A DNA stretch of 64,000 bases. Source: Geomobilibacter sp964431365 (lineage in GTDB: Bacteria; Desulfobacterota; Desulfuromonadia; Geobacterales; DSM-12255). Below the pieces are notes generated by a model that saw only the letters and a list, made by a program, of their open reading frames with translations, had not been told where the DNA came from and did not search any database. Made by a program: the position numbers and the translations under genes. This document shows, piece after piece, positions 48,158 through 58,335 of the stretch (the first letter of the stretch is position 1; the number at the start of each line of letters is the position of its first letter). The stretch is taken from positions 24,673-88,672 of the forward strand of contig CAYSJJ010000006.1 in the NCBI GenBank assembly GCA_964431365.1, read 5' to 3'.

Positions 48158-50377
48158 ATGGCAAGGTTGTCGGACATGAAAATCGGTAAACGGCTCGGTT
48201 GGGGGTTTGGAGTACTCCTGGTCCTGATTCTCGCCCTGGGAGCCACCGGGATCTTCGGCCTGAAGTTCGTCGCCAACATCACCGAGAAAATGGTGCAGCA
48301 TGAAGCACGGATGGCGGAAAACGCGGCCCGGCTGCGGGCCAACACGAACATTCTGAGGAGGTATGAAAAGGACACCTTCCTCAACATGGGGGCACCCGAG
48401 AAACAGGCCGAGTACGTGAAGAAATGGCAGGAAGACCTGGAAAGCGCCCGCGGCAGGTTGGCAGAACTGGAAAAGCTGGCGGATACGCCGACCGACAAGC
48501 AGACCATTGCCACCATGAAGTCCGATCTGGATGCCTACGAGAAGGGATTTCTCAAGGTCTACGACCAGGTCGTCGCCAGGAAGATCACAACTCCCCAAGA
48601 CGGCAACAAGGCCATCGGTAGCGTGAAGGACGAAACCCACCGACTTGAAGCTGCAGCCAAGGAATTCGCCGTCGAAAAGAACAAGGCGATGGCGGTGGAG
48701 GTGCAGAGAGGAGCCAGGGCAACCAGTATCGCCATGGCCTGCATGGTGGCCATGGTCCTGGTTGCCATCGTACTCTGCATAGCCGTAAGCATCCTGATCA
48801 CCCGGAGCATAACGAAACCGGTCCTCACGTTGACCGAGAGTGCGGACCGGCTGGCAGTGGGCGATGTATCCGTTTCCATCATGTCTGACAGCCAGGATGA
48901 GATCGGCATGCTTTCCCGCTCCTTCGCCAACATGGCTGAGAACATCAAAGAAGCCTCACTGGCCGCTCAGAAGGTGGCCGAGGGTGATCTCTCGGTAGCG
49001 CTGAAGGAACGATCGGACCAGGATCTTCTGGGGAAGAATCTCAATGCCATGGTTGCCACCATCAAGAAACTGCTGGCAGAGACCGACCGGCTCACCCGTG
49101 ACATCCAGGATGGCAAACTCGACACGAGAGGGAACGTGGAGGGGTACCACGGCGGATGGCAGAACCTGGTGGACGGCATGAACCAGCTCATCGAGGCCTT
49201 TGTCCGCCCAATCCGCGTCACCGGCGACTGCATGGACAAGATTGCCAAAGGTATAAGCCCTCCCCCCATCGCTGACGATTATCGCGGGGAATTCAACCAG
49301 ATAAAGCAGAACATCAACGGGCTGATTGAAGCGACCAACAAGATCACCGGTGCGGCCGGGGAAGTGGCCAAGGGCAATCTGCTCGTAGAGCTTAAGGAGC
49401 GGAGTCCGGACGATGAATTGATGCACTCGCTGCAGGCAATGGTAACGAAACTGATCGAGGTTGTGAGTGAGGTAAAGGCTGCAGCCGATAACGTGGCCGA
49501 TGGCAGTCAACAGATGAGTGCAGGCTCGGAACAGCTCTCGCAGGGTTCCAATGAACAGGCGGCTGCGGCCGAAGAGGCATCGTCATCCATGGAAGAGATG
49601 GCCTCAAACATCAGGCAAAACGCCGACAACGCCCACCAGACCGAAAAGATCGCCATGAAGAGCGCGGAGGATGCTCGGGAGAGTGGCAAGGCAGTGGCGG
49701 AAACCGTGCAGGCGATGAAGCATATTTCCGACAAGATATCGATCATCGAGGAGATTGCCCGCCAGACGAACCTCCTTGCCCTCAACGCGGCAATTGAAGC
49801 GGCCCGGGCCGGTGAACACGGCAAAGGTTTTGCTGTGGTGGCTGCCGAAGTGCGGAAGCTTGCGGAAAGGAGCCAGAAGGCGGCTGCAGAGATTTCAGGC
49901 CTCTCCACATCCAGCGTCGAGGTCGCTGAAAAGGCCGGTAGTATGCTGACCAGAATGGTCCCTGACATACAAAAAACGGCCGAACTGGTGCAGGAGATCG
50001 CGGCGGCGTGCCGTGAACAGGATTCCGGCGCCGACCAGATCAACAAGGCGATCCAGCAGCTTGACCAGGTTATTCAGCAGAATGCTTCGTCGAGCGAGGA
50101 AATGGCCTCCACGTCGGAAGAACTTGCCAGCCAGGCGGAACAGATGCTGTCGGCAATTGCGTTTTTCTCGGTCGGGAACGATATGCAACGGAAGACGACG
50201 CGCCAACTGGCCAATACGATGATCAAGACATCCGTAAAAGCGCCCCGCAAGCAGTTAGTCAACCATTCACAAGGGGAAGTCTCTGCCAACAGAAGGAGCA
50301 GCTCTCCCGGAGGCATAGCCATCTCTCTCAGGGATGGTGAAACCGATTCTCTGGACGATTCGTTCGAAAAGTTCTGA
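48158..50377 (+). CDS. Methyl-accepting chemotaxis protein with several HAMP domains
   Basis: The ATG at 48158 (MARLSDMKIGKRLGWG) follows AGGAGG; a longer reading is not supported. Membrane segments lie at about residues 10-35 and 190-215, enclosing a periplasmic four-helix-bundle domain of about 150 residues. After the usual HAMP (about 215-265) come HAMP-like repeats: VAEGDLSVAL, IQDGKLDTRGN, IAKGISPPP and VAKGNLLVEL, each near the start of a short helical unit. The signalling tip reads RQTNLLALNAAIEAARAGEHGKGFAVVAAEVRKL. No Cys/His ligand set for a heme is seen. It stands alone with a terminator after it. Confidence 0.93.
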   Translation: MARLSDMKIGKRLGWGFGVLLVLILALGATGIFGLKFVANITEKMVQHEARMAENAARLRANTNILRRYEKDTFLNMGAPEKQAEYVKKWQEDLESARGRLAELEKLADTPTDKQTIATMKSDLDAYEKGFLKVYDQVVARKITTPQDGNKAIGSVKDETHRLEAAAKEFAVEKNKAMAVEVQRGARATSIAMACMVAMVLVAIVLCIAVSILITRSITKPVLTLTESADRLAVGDVSVSIMSDSQDEIGMLSRSFANMAENIKEASLAAQKVAEGDLSVALKERSDQDLLGKNLNAMVATIKKLLAETDRLTRDIQDGKLDTRGNVEGYHGGWQNLVDGMNQLIEAFVRPIRVTGDCMDKIAKGISPPPIADDYRGEFNQIKQNINGLIEATNKITGAAGEVAKGNLLVELKERSPDDELMHSLQAMVTKLIEVVSEVKAAADNVADGSQQMSAGSEQLSQGSNEQAAAAEEASSSMEEMASNIRQNADNAHQTEKIAMKSAEDARESGKAVAETVQAMKHISDKISIIEEIARQTNLLALNAAIEAARAGEHGKGFAVVAAEVRKLAERSQKAAAEISGLSTSSVEVAEKAGSMLTRMVPDIQKTAELVQEIAAACREQDSGADQINKAIQQLDQVIQQNASSSEEMASTSEELASQAEQMLSAIAFFSVGNDMQRKTTRQLANTMIKTSVKAPRKQLVNHSQGEVSANRRSSSPGGIAISLRDGETDSLDDSFEKF

Positions 50378-50405
50378 TCTGAACCGAAAGCACACGTAAC
50401 CAACT

Positions 50406-50449
50406 ATGCAAAGAGCCGGCAGACCGTGGAGTCTGCCGGCTCTTTGCAT
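50406..50449 (+). terminator. Strong hairpin between converging genes
   Basis: A perfect 19-base-pair stem (ATGCAAAGAGCCGGCAGAC and its complement) with a six-base loop lies 29 bases after the chemoreceptor stop. It is 11 bases before the end of the converging gene on the other strand. It can serve both. Confidence 0.85.
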
Positions 50450-50459
50450 CATGACCTGT

Positions 50460-51263
50460 TCAGGAGACGGAGAGTGCGGCGTAGCCTACCACCTGCCGAT
50501 GATCACCATTCACATCACCGCTGTTGGCGTAGCGTATCAGACGCGCCCGGCTCGCCCCCAGCTCCCTGGCTGCAATCAGCATCACCGTGGCCGGCACGAC
50601 CCCGCACATCGTGATGTCGTGGGAGCGGCACGCCTCAAGCAGCCCGGCCGGATTGAGGGCCAGTATCTCCCGGATGGCCATTTCATCCTTTTCTCGCGCC
50701 CTGTCGGCCGGTTCGTAGTGGGTCATATCCGAACTGGCAACGATCAGGACCTCCTCGCCATACTCGGTAATGGCCCGCGCCAGCCCCCTGCCCAACTCCT
50801 CACACTGCTCATAACGACCAAACCCGATGCAAACAGGCACTATGGCCACGTCCGTCCGGATTGTCTGCAGAAAAGGGACCTGTACTTCGAGGGAATGCTC
50901 GTAGAGGTGGGCCATGGCGTCCCTCTCCAGAAGCGGAGCATGGCTGAGGAAAAGGGTGGCGAATCTCTCTTCGATCGCTACCGTCCCCAGGGGGGTGAGC
51001 CAGGAGCCGGAGGGGTAAAGGGCCGCGCGGGCGCCCACCCCGTGATGGTTTGGCCCGAGGATTACCACTGTTCGGGGGATATGAACCGCACCGAACAGGG
51101 TCCCGGCCACGCCCCCGGAATAGATGTAGCCGGCGTGGGGAGAGACGACCCCGATGGCCTGCTCAGGCTCGTCCGCATAGGTGATGAGCGCTGACAGATC
51201 CTTCCGGAGCCGGTCCCGCTCGCTGCTGTAGAACTGTCCGGCCACGGCTGGCTGACGAAGCAT
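50460..51263 (-). CDS. AmmeMemoRadiSam system protein B (MEMO1 family)
   Basis: A 267-residue protein of the MEMO/extradiol dioxygenase-like fold. It opens RQPAVAGQFYSSERDRLRKDL and has the family blocks VSPHAGYIYSGGVAGTLFG, VILGPNHHGVG and VASSDMTHYEP; the His and Asp of these form a possible metal site. The ATG follows AAGGAGG. AmmeMemoRadiSam systems pair it with AMMECR1 and a radical SAM protein, neither of which is next to it here. It could act alone or with genes elsewhere. The function is unknown. Confidence 0.9.
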   Translation of the reverse strand: MLRQPAVAGQFYSSERDRLRKDLSALITYADEPEQAIGVVSPHAGYIYSGGVAGTLFGAVHIPRTVVILGPNHHGVGARAALYPSGSWLTPLGTVAIEERFATLFLSHAPLLERDAMAHLYEHSLEVQVPFLQTIRTDVAIVPVCIGFGRYEQCEELGRGLARAITEYGEEVLIVASSDMTHYEPADRAREKDEMAIREILALNPAGLLEACRSHDITMCGVVPATVMLIAARELGASRARLIRYANSGDVNGDHRQVVGYAALSVS

Positions 51264-51315
51264 AACGCACCTCCTTATCCCTGTTGTGGCACCGGATAAT
51301 TATAGCGCAGTGGAC

Positions 51316-51888
51316 TTATTCGGCTACCCCGGTGTCAAGCGGCAACGGGGCCTGTTCGCCGGATGTGGGATCATCGGCCAGCTCATGAACCTCTTTAAGT
51401 GACGGCAGGCTCGCCAGGTCCTTCAGCCCGAAGGTGGTCATAAAATCTTTCGTCGTCCCGTAGATGAGTGGCTTGCCGGGAATATCCTTTTTCCCGAGAA
51501 TGCGGATCAGCTTCTTCTCCAGGAGACTCTTCAGCACCCCTCCCACATCCACCCCGCGCAGGTACTCGACCTCGGCCCGGGTCACCGGCTGACGATAGGC
51601 GATTATGGCAAGCGTCTCCAGTGCAGATTGGCTGAACTTGGCAACCCTGCCGCGTCGCAGCCGCCTGATGAAGTCGGCGTGTTCGGACCGGGTACGGAAC
51701 TGGAACCCGCCGGCCACCTGGACAAGCGTGATCCCGCGCCCGGCCGAATCGTACTCGGCCACCAGTTCGGCCAGAGCGGCCCGCACCTGGTCCCGCTCCC
51801 ACTCTTCCAGGACAGTGCAAAGCCGATCCAGGGTCAGAGGGGTGTCGGCCACAAAAAGGAGACTCTCGACAATCGGTTTAAGACTCAT
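51316..51888 (-). CDS. scpB: Segregation and condensation protein B
   Basis: A 190-residue subunit of the SMC-ScpAB condensin. Two winged-helix domains are seen: IVESLLFVADTPLTLDRL at the start and LETLAIIAYRQPVTRAEVEYLRG with VDVGGVLKSLLEKKLIRILG after it. The start overlaps the scpA stop by about 11 bases, so scpA and scpB are coupled. SMC itself is not in this window. Confidence 0.93.
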   Translation of the reverse strand: MSLKPIVESLLFVADTPLTLDRLCTVLEEWERDQVRAALAELVAEYDSAGRGITLVQVAGGFQFRTRSEHADFIRRLRRGRVAKFSQSALETLAIIAYRQPVTRAEVEYLRGVDVGGVLKSLLEKKLIRILGKKDIPGKPLIYGTTKDFMTTFGLKDLASLPSLKEVHELADDPTSGEQAPLPLDTGVAE

Positions 51889-52702
51889 CCTGATCAGGCT
51901 CCCTTTCGTCCTCAGCCGGTTCCGGTTCCAGGATCACGGCGGACCGGACCCAGATGGTACCGAACCGCTCCAATTGACTGACCTTGATCATCTTGAGCTT
52001 GCAGAGTTCCAGGATTGCCAGAAAGGTGGCAACGATGTATTCACGCGTCAGGTTCCCCTGGAAGAGCTCCTCGAAGCTGACCAGCTCCTTTCCCTGCATG
52101 AAGGCCAGGAGATCGGCTATCCGGTCGGCGATGCTGATGTTTTCCGATCCGACCTCGTGAATGCTCTCTTTAGGCGCTTTTTGCAGAATCCGACGAAAGG
52201 CGGCCATCAGCTCGAAGAGGTCGAGCTCCAGGGGAGCATCCCCTCCGTCGTCCCCATCCTCATCCGGCTCCAGACCGGGCCGTACAAACAGATCCCGGTC
52301 CAGCAACTGCCTCCCCCCCAGGCTCACGGCCGCTTCCTTGTATTTCTGATACTCCAGAAGACGGCGCACCAGTTCCGCACGGGGGTCCTCACCGGCATCA
52401 TCGGAGCCGTCTTCCGGTGGAGGTGAAGGAAGGAGCATCTTGGATTTGATCTGGATAAGGGTGGAGGCCATGACCAGAAAATCACCGGCCACGTCGAGGT
52501 TCAGCTCTTTGATCACCTCCAGGTACGCAAGGTACTGACGGGTGATCTCGGACATGGGGATGTTGTAGATATCCACCTCATTCTTCCGGATGAGATGGAG
52601 CAACAGGTCAAGGGGGCCCTCGAAGGCCTCGACCCTGATCTGATAGGAATTCAGCGGGCTGTCGGAAAACAGCCCGCCCTGGAAGGGATCCGAGACCACC
52701 AT
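51878..52702 (-). CDS. scpA: Segregation and condensation protein A
   Basis: A 274-residue kleisin that bridges SMC heads. The N-terminal block YQIRVEAFEGPLDLLLHLIRKNEVDIYNIPM is diagnostic, followed by QYLAYLEVIKELNLDVAGDFLVMASTLIQIKS. The C-terminal winged-helix block (VATFLAILELCKLKMIKVSQ) closes the protein. A Pro- and Asp-rich loop lies in the middle. It is coupled to scpB and follows trpS by five bases. Confidence 0.95.
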   Translation of the reverse strand: MVVSDPFQGGLFSDSPLNSYQIRVEAFEGPLDLLLHLIRKNEVDIYNIPMSEITRQYLAYLEVIKELNLDVAGDFLVMASTLIQIKSKMLLPSPPPEDGSDDAGEDPRAELVRRLLEYQKYKEAAVSLGGRQLLDRDLFVRPGLEPDEDGDDGGDAPLELDLFELMAAFRRILQKAPKESIHEVGSENISIADRIADLLAFMQGKELVSFEELFQGNLTREYIVATFLAILELCKLKMIKVSQLERFGTIWVRSAVILEPEPAEDEREPDQDES

Positions 52703-52707
52703 GAGAG

Positions 52708-53691
52708 CTAGAGGCCCATGGCGGCATTGACTTCCTGCAGGGTCTTTTCTGCCTCCACCGCGGCCTTGCGGGCACAGGAGGCAAGGATGTCATCCACCAC
52801 TCCCGGCCGGGCAGCCAGTTCCTCCCGCTTGGCCCTGAACGGTGCCAGGGCCTGCACCAGCGCCTCAGCCTGGAGCTTCTTGCACTCCACACAGCCGATC
52901 TGGGCGCCGCGGCAGGCCGGGTAGATCTCGGCTTTCTGCTCTTCGGTCAGATAAATCTGGTTAAGGGAGAAGGCAACGCACCGGTCCGGCTCGCCGGGGT
53001 CGCTCCGACGGACCCGCTGCGTATCGGTCACCATGGACATCACCTTCTTGCGGGTTTCGTCGGCGCTTTCGGAGAGAAAGATGGCATTGCCGTAGGACTT
53101 GCTCATCTTCCTGCCGTCCAGCCCCAAGACCTTGGGGGTCTCGGTCAGAAGGGCCTCGGGCTCGGGAAAGACCGGCGTGTAGAGATGATTGAAGCGTCGG
53201 GCGATCTCCCGGGTGATCTCCAGGTGGGGGAGCTGGTCGTGTCCCACCGGCACCTTCCCCGCCTTGTAGAGAATGATGTCGGCGGCCATGAGCACCGGAT
53301 AGCCGAGGAAACCGAAGGTGGAGAGGTCCTTGGCCTGCAGGTTCTCCTGCATCTCCTTGTAGGTGGGATTCCGCTCCAGCCAGGAAACCGGGGTGATCAT
53401 GCCGAGGAGCAGGTTAAGCTCCGCATGCTGCGGCACGTGGCTCTGGCGGAATATGGTCGACTTTTCCGGGTCGATGCCGAAGGCAAGCCAGTCCAGGACC
53501 ATCTCCGCGATGCTCTCCCTGATCCCCTCCGTTGTGGCGTACTCGGTAGTCAACGAATGCCAGTCAGCGACAAAAAAGAAGCAGTCGTAGTTGTGCTGCA
53601 GTTCCTGCCAGTTGGCCAGCACCCCGTGAAAATGACCAAGATGAAGCTTGCCGGTAGGACGCATGCCGCTGACGATCCGCGCGTTCTGCAT
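52708..53691 (-). CDS. trpS: Tryptophanyl-tRNA synthetase
   Basis: A class I synthetase of 327 residues. The HIGH motif appears as KLHLGHFHG near residue 16, and KMSKS as GRKMSKSYGN near residue 196. Other family blocks are VADWHSLTTEY and PVGHDQLPHLEITREIARRFN. The ATG follows GGAGT. It lies between the site-2 protease and scpA, all on the same strand with short gaps, so the run is likely one operon. Confidence 0.97.
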   Translation of the reverse strand: MQNARIVSGMRPTGKLHLGHFHGVLANWQELQHNYDCFFFVADWHSLTTEYATTEGIRESIAEMVLDWLAFGIDPEKSTIFRQSHVPQHAELNLLLGMITPVSWLERNPTYKEMQENLQAKDLSTFGFLGYPVLMAADIILYKAGKVPVGHDQLPHLEITREIARRFNHLYTPVFPEPEALLTETPKVLGLDGRKMSKSYGNAIFLSESADETRKKVMSMVTDTQRVRRSDPGEPDRCVAFSLNQIYLTEEQKAEIYPACRGAQIGCVECKKLQAEALVQALAPFRAKREELAARPGVVDDILASCARKAAVEAEKTLQEVNAAMGL

Positions 53692-53702
53692 GTAAAAACT
53701 CC

Positions 53703-54398
53703 TTATCGCATCAGGAAGTGGGTAACACTGAAAACCAGTTTGCTTTGGGGTCCGGCCAGGAGCCCGATCGCCGCGTTAAGGACTGGCGAGATGACCGTAC
53801 TGAAAATATTGGTGAAAAAGACCAGCACAATGATGATGATCATCCCGTACGGTTCGATCCGTGCCAGGGCCTCTGCCTGGCGGTACGGAANNNNNNNNNN
53901 CGGAAGAAGTCCCACCATGACCCGCCCACCATCCAGAGGCGGCAGGGGAATCAGGTTGAAGATCGCCAGGAGCAGGTTGATGTACACCGAGAAGGCGAGC
54001 ATCAGGACAATGGGATCGATGAATAACTGGATAAGGGACGAATCTGGCAGCGCTTCGGTTCCGGCCACAATGCCGCGCATGAGCAGGGCAGAGAGGGAAG
54101 CCAGAATAAAGTTGGTGACCGGTCCGGCCCCGGCGACCCAGATCATGTCCGACTTGGGATGGCGGAGGTTGGAGAAGTTGACCGGCACCGGTTTCGCCCA
54201 GCCGATCCCGACGACGAAAACCATGATGGTGCCGAAGATGTCCAGGTGCTTCAGCGGATTGAGTGTCAGGCGCCCCAGCGAGCGTGCAGTGTTGTCGCCG
54301 AAGCGGTCTGCAATAAACCCGTGGGAGACCTCGTGACAGGTGATGGCCATCAATCCCGGCACCAGCATGATGGAGAGTTTGAGAAAAAAGTTATCCAT
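53703..54398 (-). CDS. Site-2 protease family membrane metallopeptidase (M50), with an assembly gap
   Basis: The zinc motif HEVSH lies near residue 22 in a membrane helix (ITCHEVSHGFIADRFGD), and the second ligand Asp is in PLPPLDGGRVMVGLLP near residue 155. About five membrane segments are seen. Ten N interrupt the gene at 53891. The ends share TTCCG, and joining them gives GLLP directly followed by YRQAEALARIEPYG, the length the family expects. The real protein is thus about 227 residues. Its substrate is unknown. Confidence 0.9.
   Translation of the reverse strand: MDNFFLKLSIMLVPGLMAITCHEVSHGFIADRFGDNTARSLGRLTLNPLKHLDIFGTIMVFVVGIGWAKPVPVNFSNLRHPKSDMIWVAGAGPVTNFILASLSALLMRGIVAGTEALPDSSLIQLFIDPIVLMLAFSVYINLLLAIFNLIPLPPLDGGRVMVGLLPXXXXPYRQAEALARIEPYGMIIIIVLVFFTNIFSTVISPVLNAAIGLLAGPQSKLVFSVTHFLMR
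53891..53900. other. Run of ten N (assembly join) inside the site-2 protease gene
   Basis: On the minus strand one end is CTTCTTCCG and the other begins TTCCGTACCG. A five-base overlap (TTCCG) fits and restores the reading frame. Confidence 0.95.
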
Positions 54399-54495
54399 GG
54401 AATCCTGACGAGGGCAGATACAATAGCCTGACGTTTCTAGCAGATAACCTCGTCGAAGTCAACGGCGGTACCGCCACCGCAATGGGCGCAGAAAA

Positions 54496-54527
54496 CGAAA
54501 AGGCGGGAGAAATCTCCCGCCTTTTCG
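54496..54527 (-). terminator. Terminator after glnA
   Basis: A perfect 15-base-pair hairpin (CGAAAAGGCGGGAGA and its complement, two-base loop) lies 25 bases past the glnA stop. A and T runs flank both sides of the stem. Confidence 0.88.
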
Positions 54528-54551
54528 TACAGCGATGAACCGGACAATATC

Positions 54552-55964
<1,413 letters not shown>

Positions 55965-56008
55965 CAAACTTCTCCTTTCAGGGTTAGTTAAGTTTATCCG
56001 CTGAACGC

Positions 56009-56347
56009 CTACAGTGCATCCTCGCCGCGCTCGCCGGTTCTGATCCGTACCACTTCCTCGACCGGGGTGACGAAGATCTTGCCGTCGCCGATACGGCCGG
56101 TCTTGGCCGCCTGCTCGATCGTCTCCACCACCTTGGTCACAATGTCGTCACCGACAATGATCTCCATCTTGATCTTGGGAATGAAGTCGACCACATACTC
56201 CGCCCCCCGATAAAGCTCGGTGTGCCCTTTCTGACGGCCGAACCCCTTTACCTCGCTGACCGTAATCCCCTGGATACCGATTTCGTTCAGGGCCTCTTTC
56301 ACCTCGTCAAGCTTGAACGGCTTGATGATTGCCTCAACCTTTTTCAA
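56009..56347 (-). CDS. glnB: Nitrogen regulatory protein P-II
   Basis: A 112-residue trimeric sensor of 2-oxoglutarate, ATP and ADP. It opens MKKVEAIIKPFKLDEVKEAL and has the T-loop GRQKGHTELYRGAEYVVDF with the uridylylation Tyr at 51. The C-terminal TGRIGDGKIFV box is complete. It starts at a TTG (56347), with GGAGG about seven bases upstream. It is read with glnA, and a GG-N10-GC element lies about 90 bases upstream. Because it is linked to glnA and not amtB it is called GlnB, not GlnK. Confidence 0.95.
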   Translation of the reverse strand: MKKVEAIIKPFKLDEVKEALNEIGIQGITVSEVKGFGRQKGHTELYRGAEYVVDFIPKIKMEIIVGDDIVTKVVETIEQAAKTGRIGDGKIFVTPVEEVVRIRTGERGEDAL

Positions 56348-56436
56348 GGACCGTTACCTCCTTGCTGTAGTATCGAACCGACATCCCGTTTTGCTGCTGA
56401 AACAGGCAGCAGGCGGTGCATGGTTCCGTTAAAATA

Positions 56437-56451
56437 GCAAATTGCTTGCCC
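56437..56451 (-). promoter_or_regulatory. Putative sigma-54 (-24/-12) promoter of glnB-glnA
   Basis: On the minus strand GGGCAAGCAATTTGC: GG, ten bases, then GC, with TTTGC on the -12 side, fits the sigma-54 pattern. The word AGTGCCTGTTT, found also before gdhA, lies just upstream at 56469-56479. The expected start is about 80 bases before glnB. Confidence 0.65.
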
Positions 56452-56584
56452 ATCTCAAAAAAATCTAAAAACAGGCACTATTCCGATAGGTTAAAAAAGG
56501 AGCAACAAAGATCCAGCTCCGGCGACAACAAAACCGGCCTACAAATTCAGCAACCACACAAAACAGTGCACAACAAAAAGGCAG

Positions 56585-57496
56585 CTATGAACGACACGCC
56601 TGTTCAAGATAAACCGCCAGCGCCTCGATGCGCGGCATAGCCACTCCCCTGCTGCGGCCGTGCTGAAGCGGTCTGAAGAAGATGGCCTCCAGTTCCAGCG
56701 GCCTCCCCTCTTCCCGGTCGATCTGCATGGACGGACGGTATGGTCCCATGGCTTCGGTATAGCTGATCATCCGGTCCGCAAAGGTTGCATCAATCGGCTC
56801 GCTCAATCCTTGGGCGTTTGCCGCCATGATCACTTCCAGCATCAGTTCACGGACCAATTGGCGACACCGTGGTGCAGCAAGAAGCCGATCAACGGGTTGA
56901 CCAAGCAGGGCGCAGCTTCCGTTGAAGGGGATGTTCCAGACCAGTTTTTGCCAGCGAGCTTTCAATAAATCGTCCACAAAACCGCAATCGAGGCCGGAAG
57001 CGGCAAACCTTTTTGCAACCGTCGATGCCAGCTCCGGGGGGACTTTTCCGAAAGAGCCGAGCTCAATCCGGCCGGCGGCCAGGTGATGGACTGTTCCTGA
57101 TTCACCCCGATTGGCGCAAAGAAAGGCAATGCCGCCAAGTATCCGATCCTCGCCGAAAAGGGCTGCCAGTTCCTCTTCGTTGCCCAGGCCGTTCTGGAGG
57201 GTGAGGATCAGGGTCGACGCACCGACCAGGGGTGAAATCAGTTCGGTGAACCGGTCATTGGCAAAGGTCTTGAGTCCAACCAGCACCAGGTCAACGGGGC
57301 CGATTTCTTCCGACGAGCGAAAGCAACGCACCTCCGGAAGGTGAAAATCCCCAAGGATCGACCGTACCGTCAGGCCGTTGCTATGTATCGCCTCATAGTC
57401 TCTCCGGAGGAGAAACGATACCTCATTCCCCCCCCGCTGCAACAGAGCGCCGTAATATAGACCAAGTGCCCCGGAACCGACAACTGCAATCCGCAC
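56585..57496 (-). CDS. 2-dehydropantoate 2-reductase family protein
   Basis: The GTG at 57496 (VRIAVVGSGALG) is chosen because AGGAGGG lies six bases upstream; a TTG further out is part of that site. The Rossmann dinucleotide motif GSGALGLYYG lies at the start, and the C-terminal helical domain has the Lys of LLKARWQKLVWNIPFN and PSMQIDREEGRPLELEAIF, the family's catalytic block. Length is 303 residues. PanE makes pantoate for coenzyme A, but this family has paralogues with other 2-oxoacids, so the symbol is not given. It stands between the glnB region and a divergent LytM gene. Confidence 0.88.
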   Translation of the reverse strand: MRIAVVGSGALGLYYGALLQRGGNEVSFLLRRDYEAIHSNGLTVRSILGDFHLPEVRCFRSSEEIGPVDLVLVGLKTFANDRFTELISPLVGASTLILTLQNGLGNEEELAALFGEDRILGGIAFLCANRGESGTVHHLAAGRIELGSFGKVPPELASTVAKRFAASGLDCGFVDDLLKARWQKLVWNIPFNGSCALLGQPVDRLLAAPRCRQLVRELMLEVIMAANAQGLSEPIDATFADRMISYTEAMGPYRPSMQIDREEGRPLELEAIFFRPLQHGRSRGVAMPRIEALAVYLEQACRS

Positions 57497-57512
57497 CGCA
57501 TCCCTCCTCAAC

Positions 57513-57541
57513 TTGACCGCCGAGCTGCCGAAGTATATATA
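57513..57541 (+). promoter_or_regulatory. Sigma-70-type promoter of the LytM peptidase gene
   Basis: TTGACC (-35) and TATATA (-10) lie 17 bases apart, about 37 bases before the ATG at 57578. Confidence 0.6.
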
Positions 57542-57577
57542 AGATTCCAGGTAAACGCCATACCTTTAGAGACCCCA

Positions 57578-58276
57578 ATGATCGAACGACTCGCCACGGG
57601 CATACTTCTGTTTTTCGTGCTATCTGTCGGAGAATCGTCGGCCGATATCTACCGCCACGAGGAGACGGACGGCATCGTCTCATTCACCGATACGCCGACC
57701 AGTGGCCGCTACTCCATCTACCTGCGTGAGAACAGGCACCCGCGAAGCGGTCCGGCCGGTCGTAAAAAGGCCCAGCCGCTGGCAGGCGCCCTCTATTCCG
57801 ACTCCACGCAACTACCCATTCACGGCCGGGTCACCTCCCCCACCGGTCTTCGCCATGATCCCTTCGACGGCAAACTCCGCCACCATAACGGCATCGACAT
57901 TGCGGCACCGACAGGAACCCCGGTCAAGGCGGTCTCACCAGGCATCGTCATCTTCAGTGGCAAACGAAACGGCTACGGCAATACGGTCATCGTTGACCAC
58001 CAGGACGGTATGCAGACCGTCTACGCCCACCACACTGCCAATCTCGTGGCAGAGGGAGCCCAGGTCGACCGCTCGACAATCATTGCCCTCTCCGGCTCAA
58101 CGGGCCGTTCTACTGGACCTCACCTCCACTTCGAGGCATGGCGCGACGGGGTCAACGTCACCCAGAGTTTCATGCCCGGCTCTGTCGAACAGCCCATAAC
58201 CGTCGCCAACACCCGGGATAGAGTAACCAGAATCCTGCAGAACGACGGCACCCTCCTGTTTACCAATCTCAGGTAA
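57578..58276 (+). CDS. M23 (LytM) peptidoglycan endopeptidase
   Basis: A signal peptide (residues 1-22) precedes a DUF4124-like segment (ADIYRHEETDGIVSFTDTPTSG) and then a LytM catalytic domain. The zinc ligands are all present: His and Asp in HHNGIDIAAPTG and the final His pair in GPHLHFEAW. This makes an active peptidoglycan hydrolase likely, in contrast to the degenerate EnvC-like protein at 19.4 kb. The product is 232 residues. It is a single gene between a promoter and the converging hrpB. Confidence 0.92.
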   Translation: MIERLATGILLFFVLSVGESSADIYRHEETDGIVSFTDTPTSGRYSIYLRENRHPRSGPAGRKKAQPLAGALYSDSTQLPIHGRVTSPTGLRHDPFDGKLRHHNGIDIAAPTGTPVKAVSPGIVIFSGKRNGYGNTVIVDHQDGMQTVYAHHTANLVAEGAQVDRSTIIALSGSTGRSTGPHLHFEAWRDGVNVTQSFMPGSVEQPITVANTRDRVTRILQNDGTLLFTNLR

Positions 58277-58335
58277 CAGCTCGCCGGACCTTGCAGCCGT
58301 TGAGTGGGAACATCACTCCATTCGCAGACCAGCGG

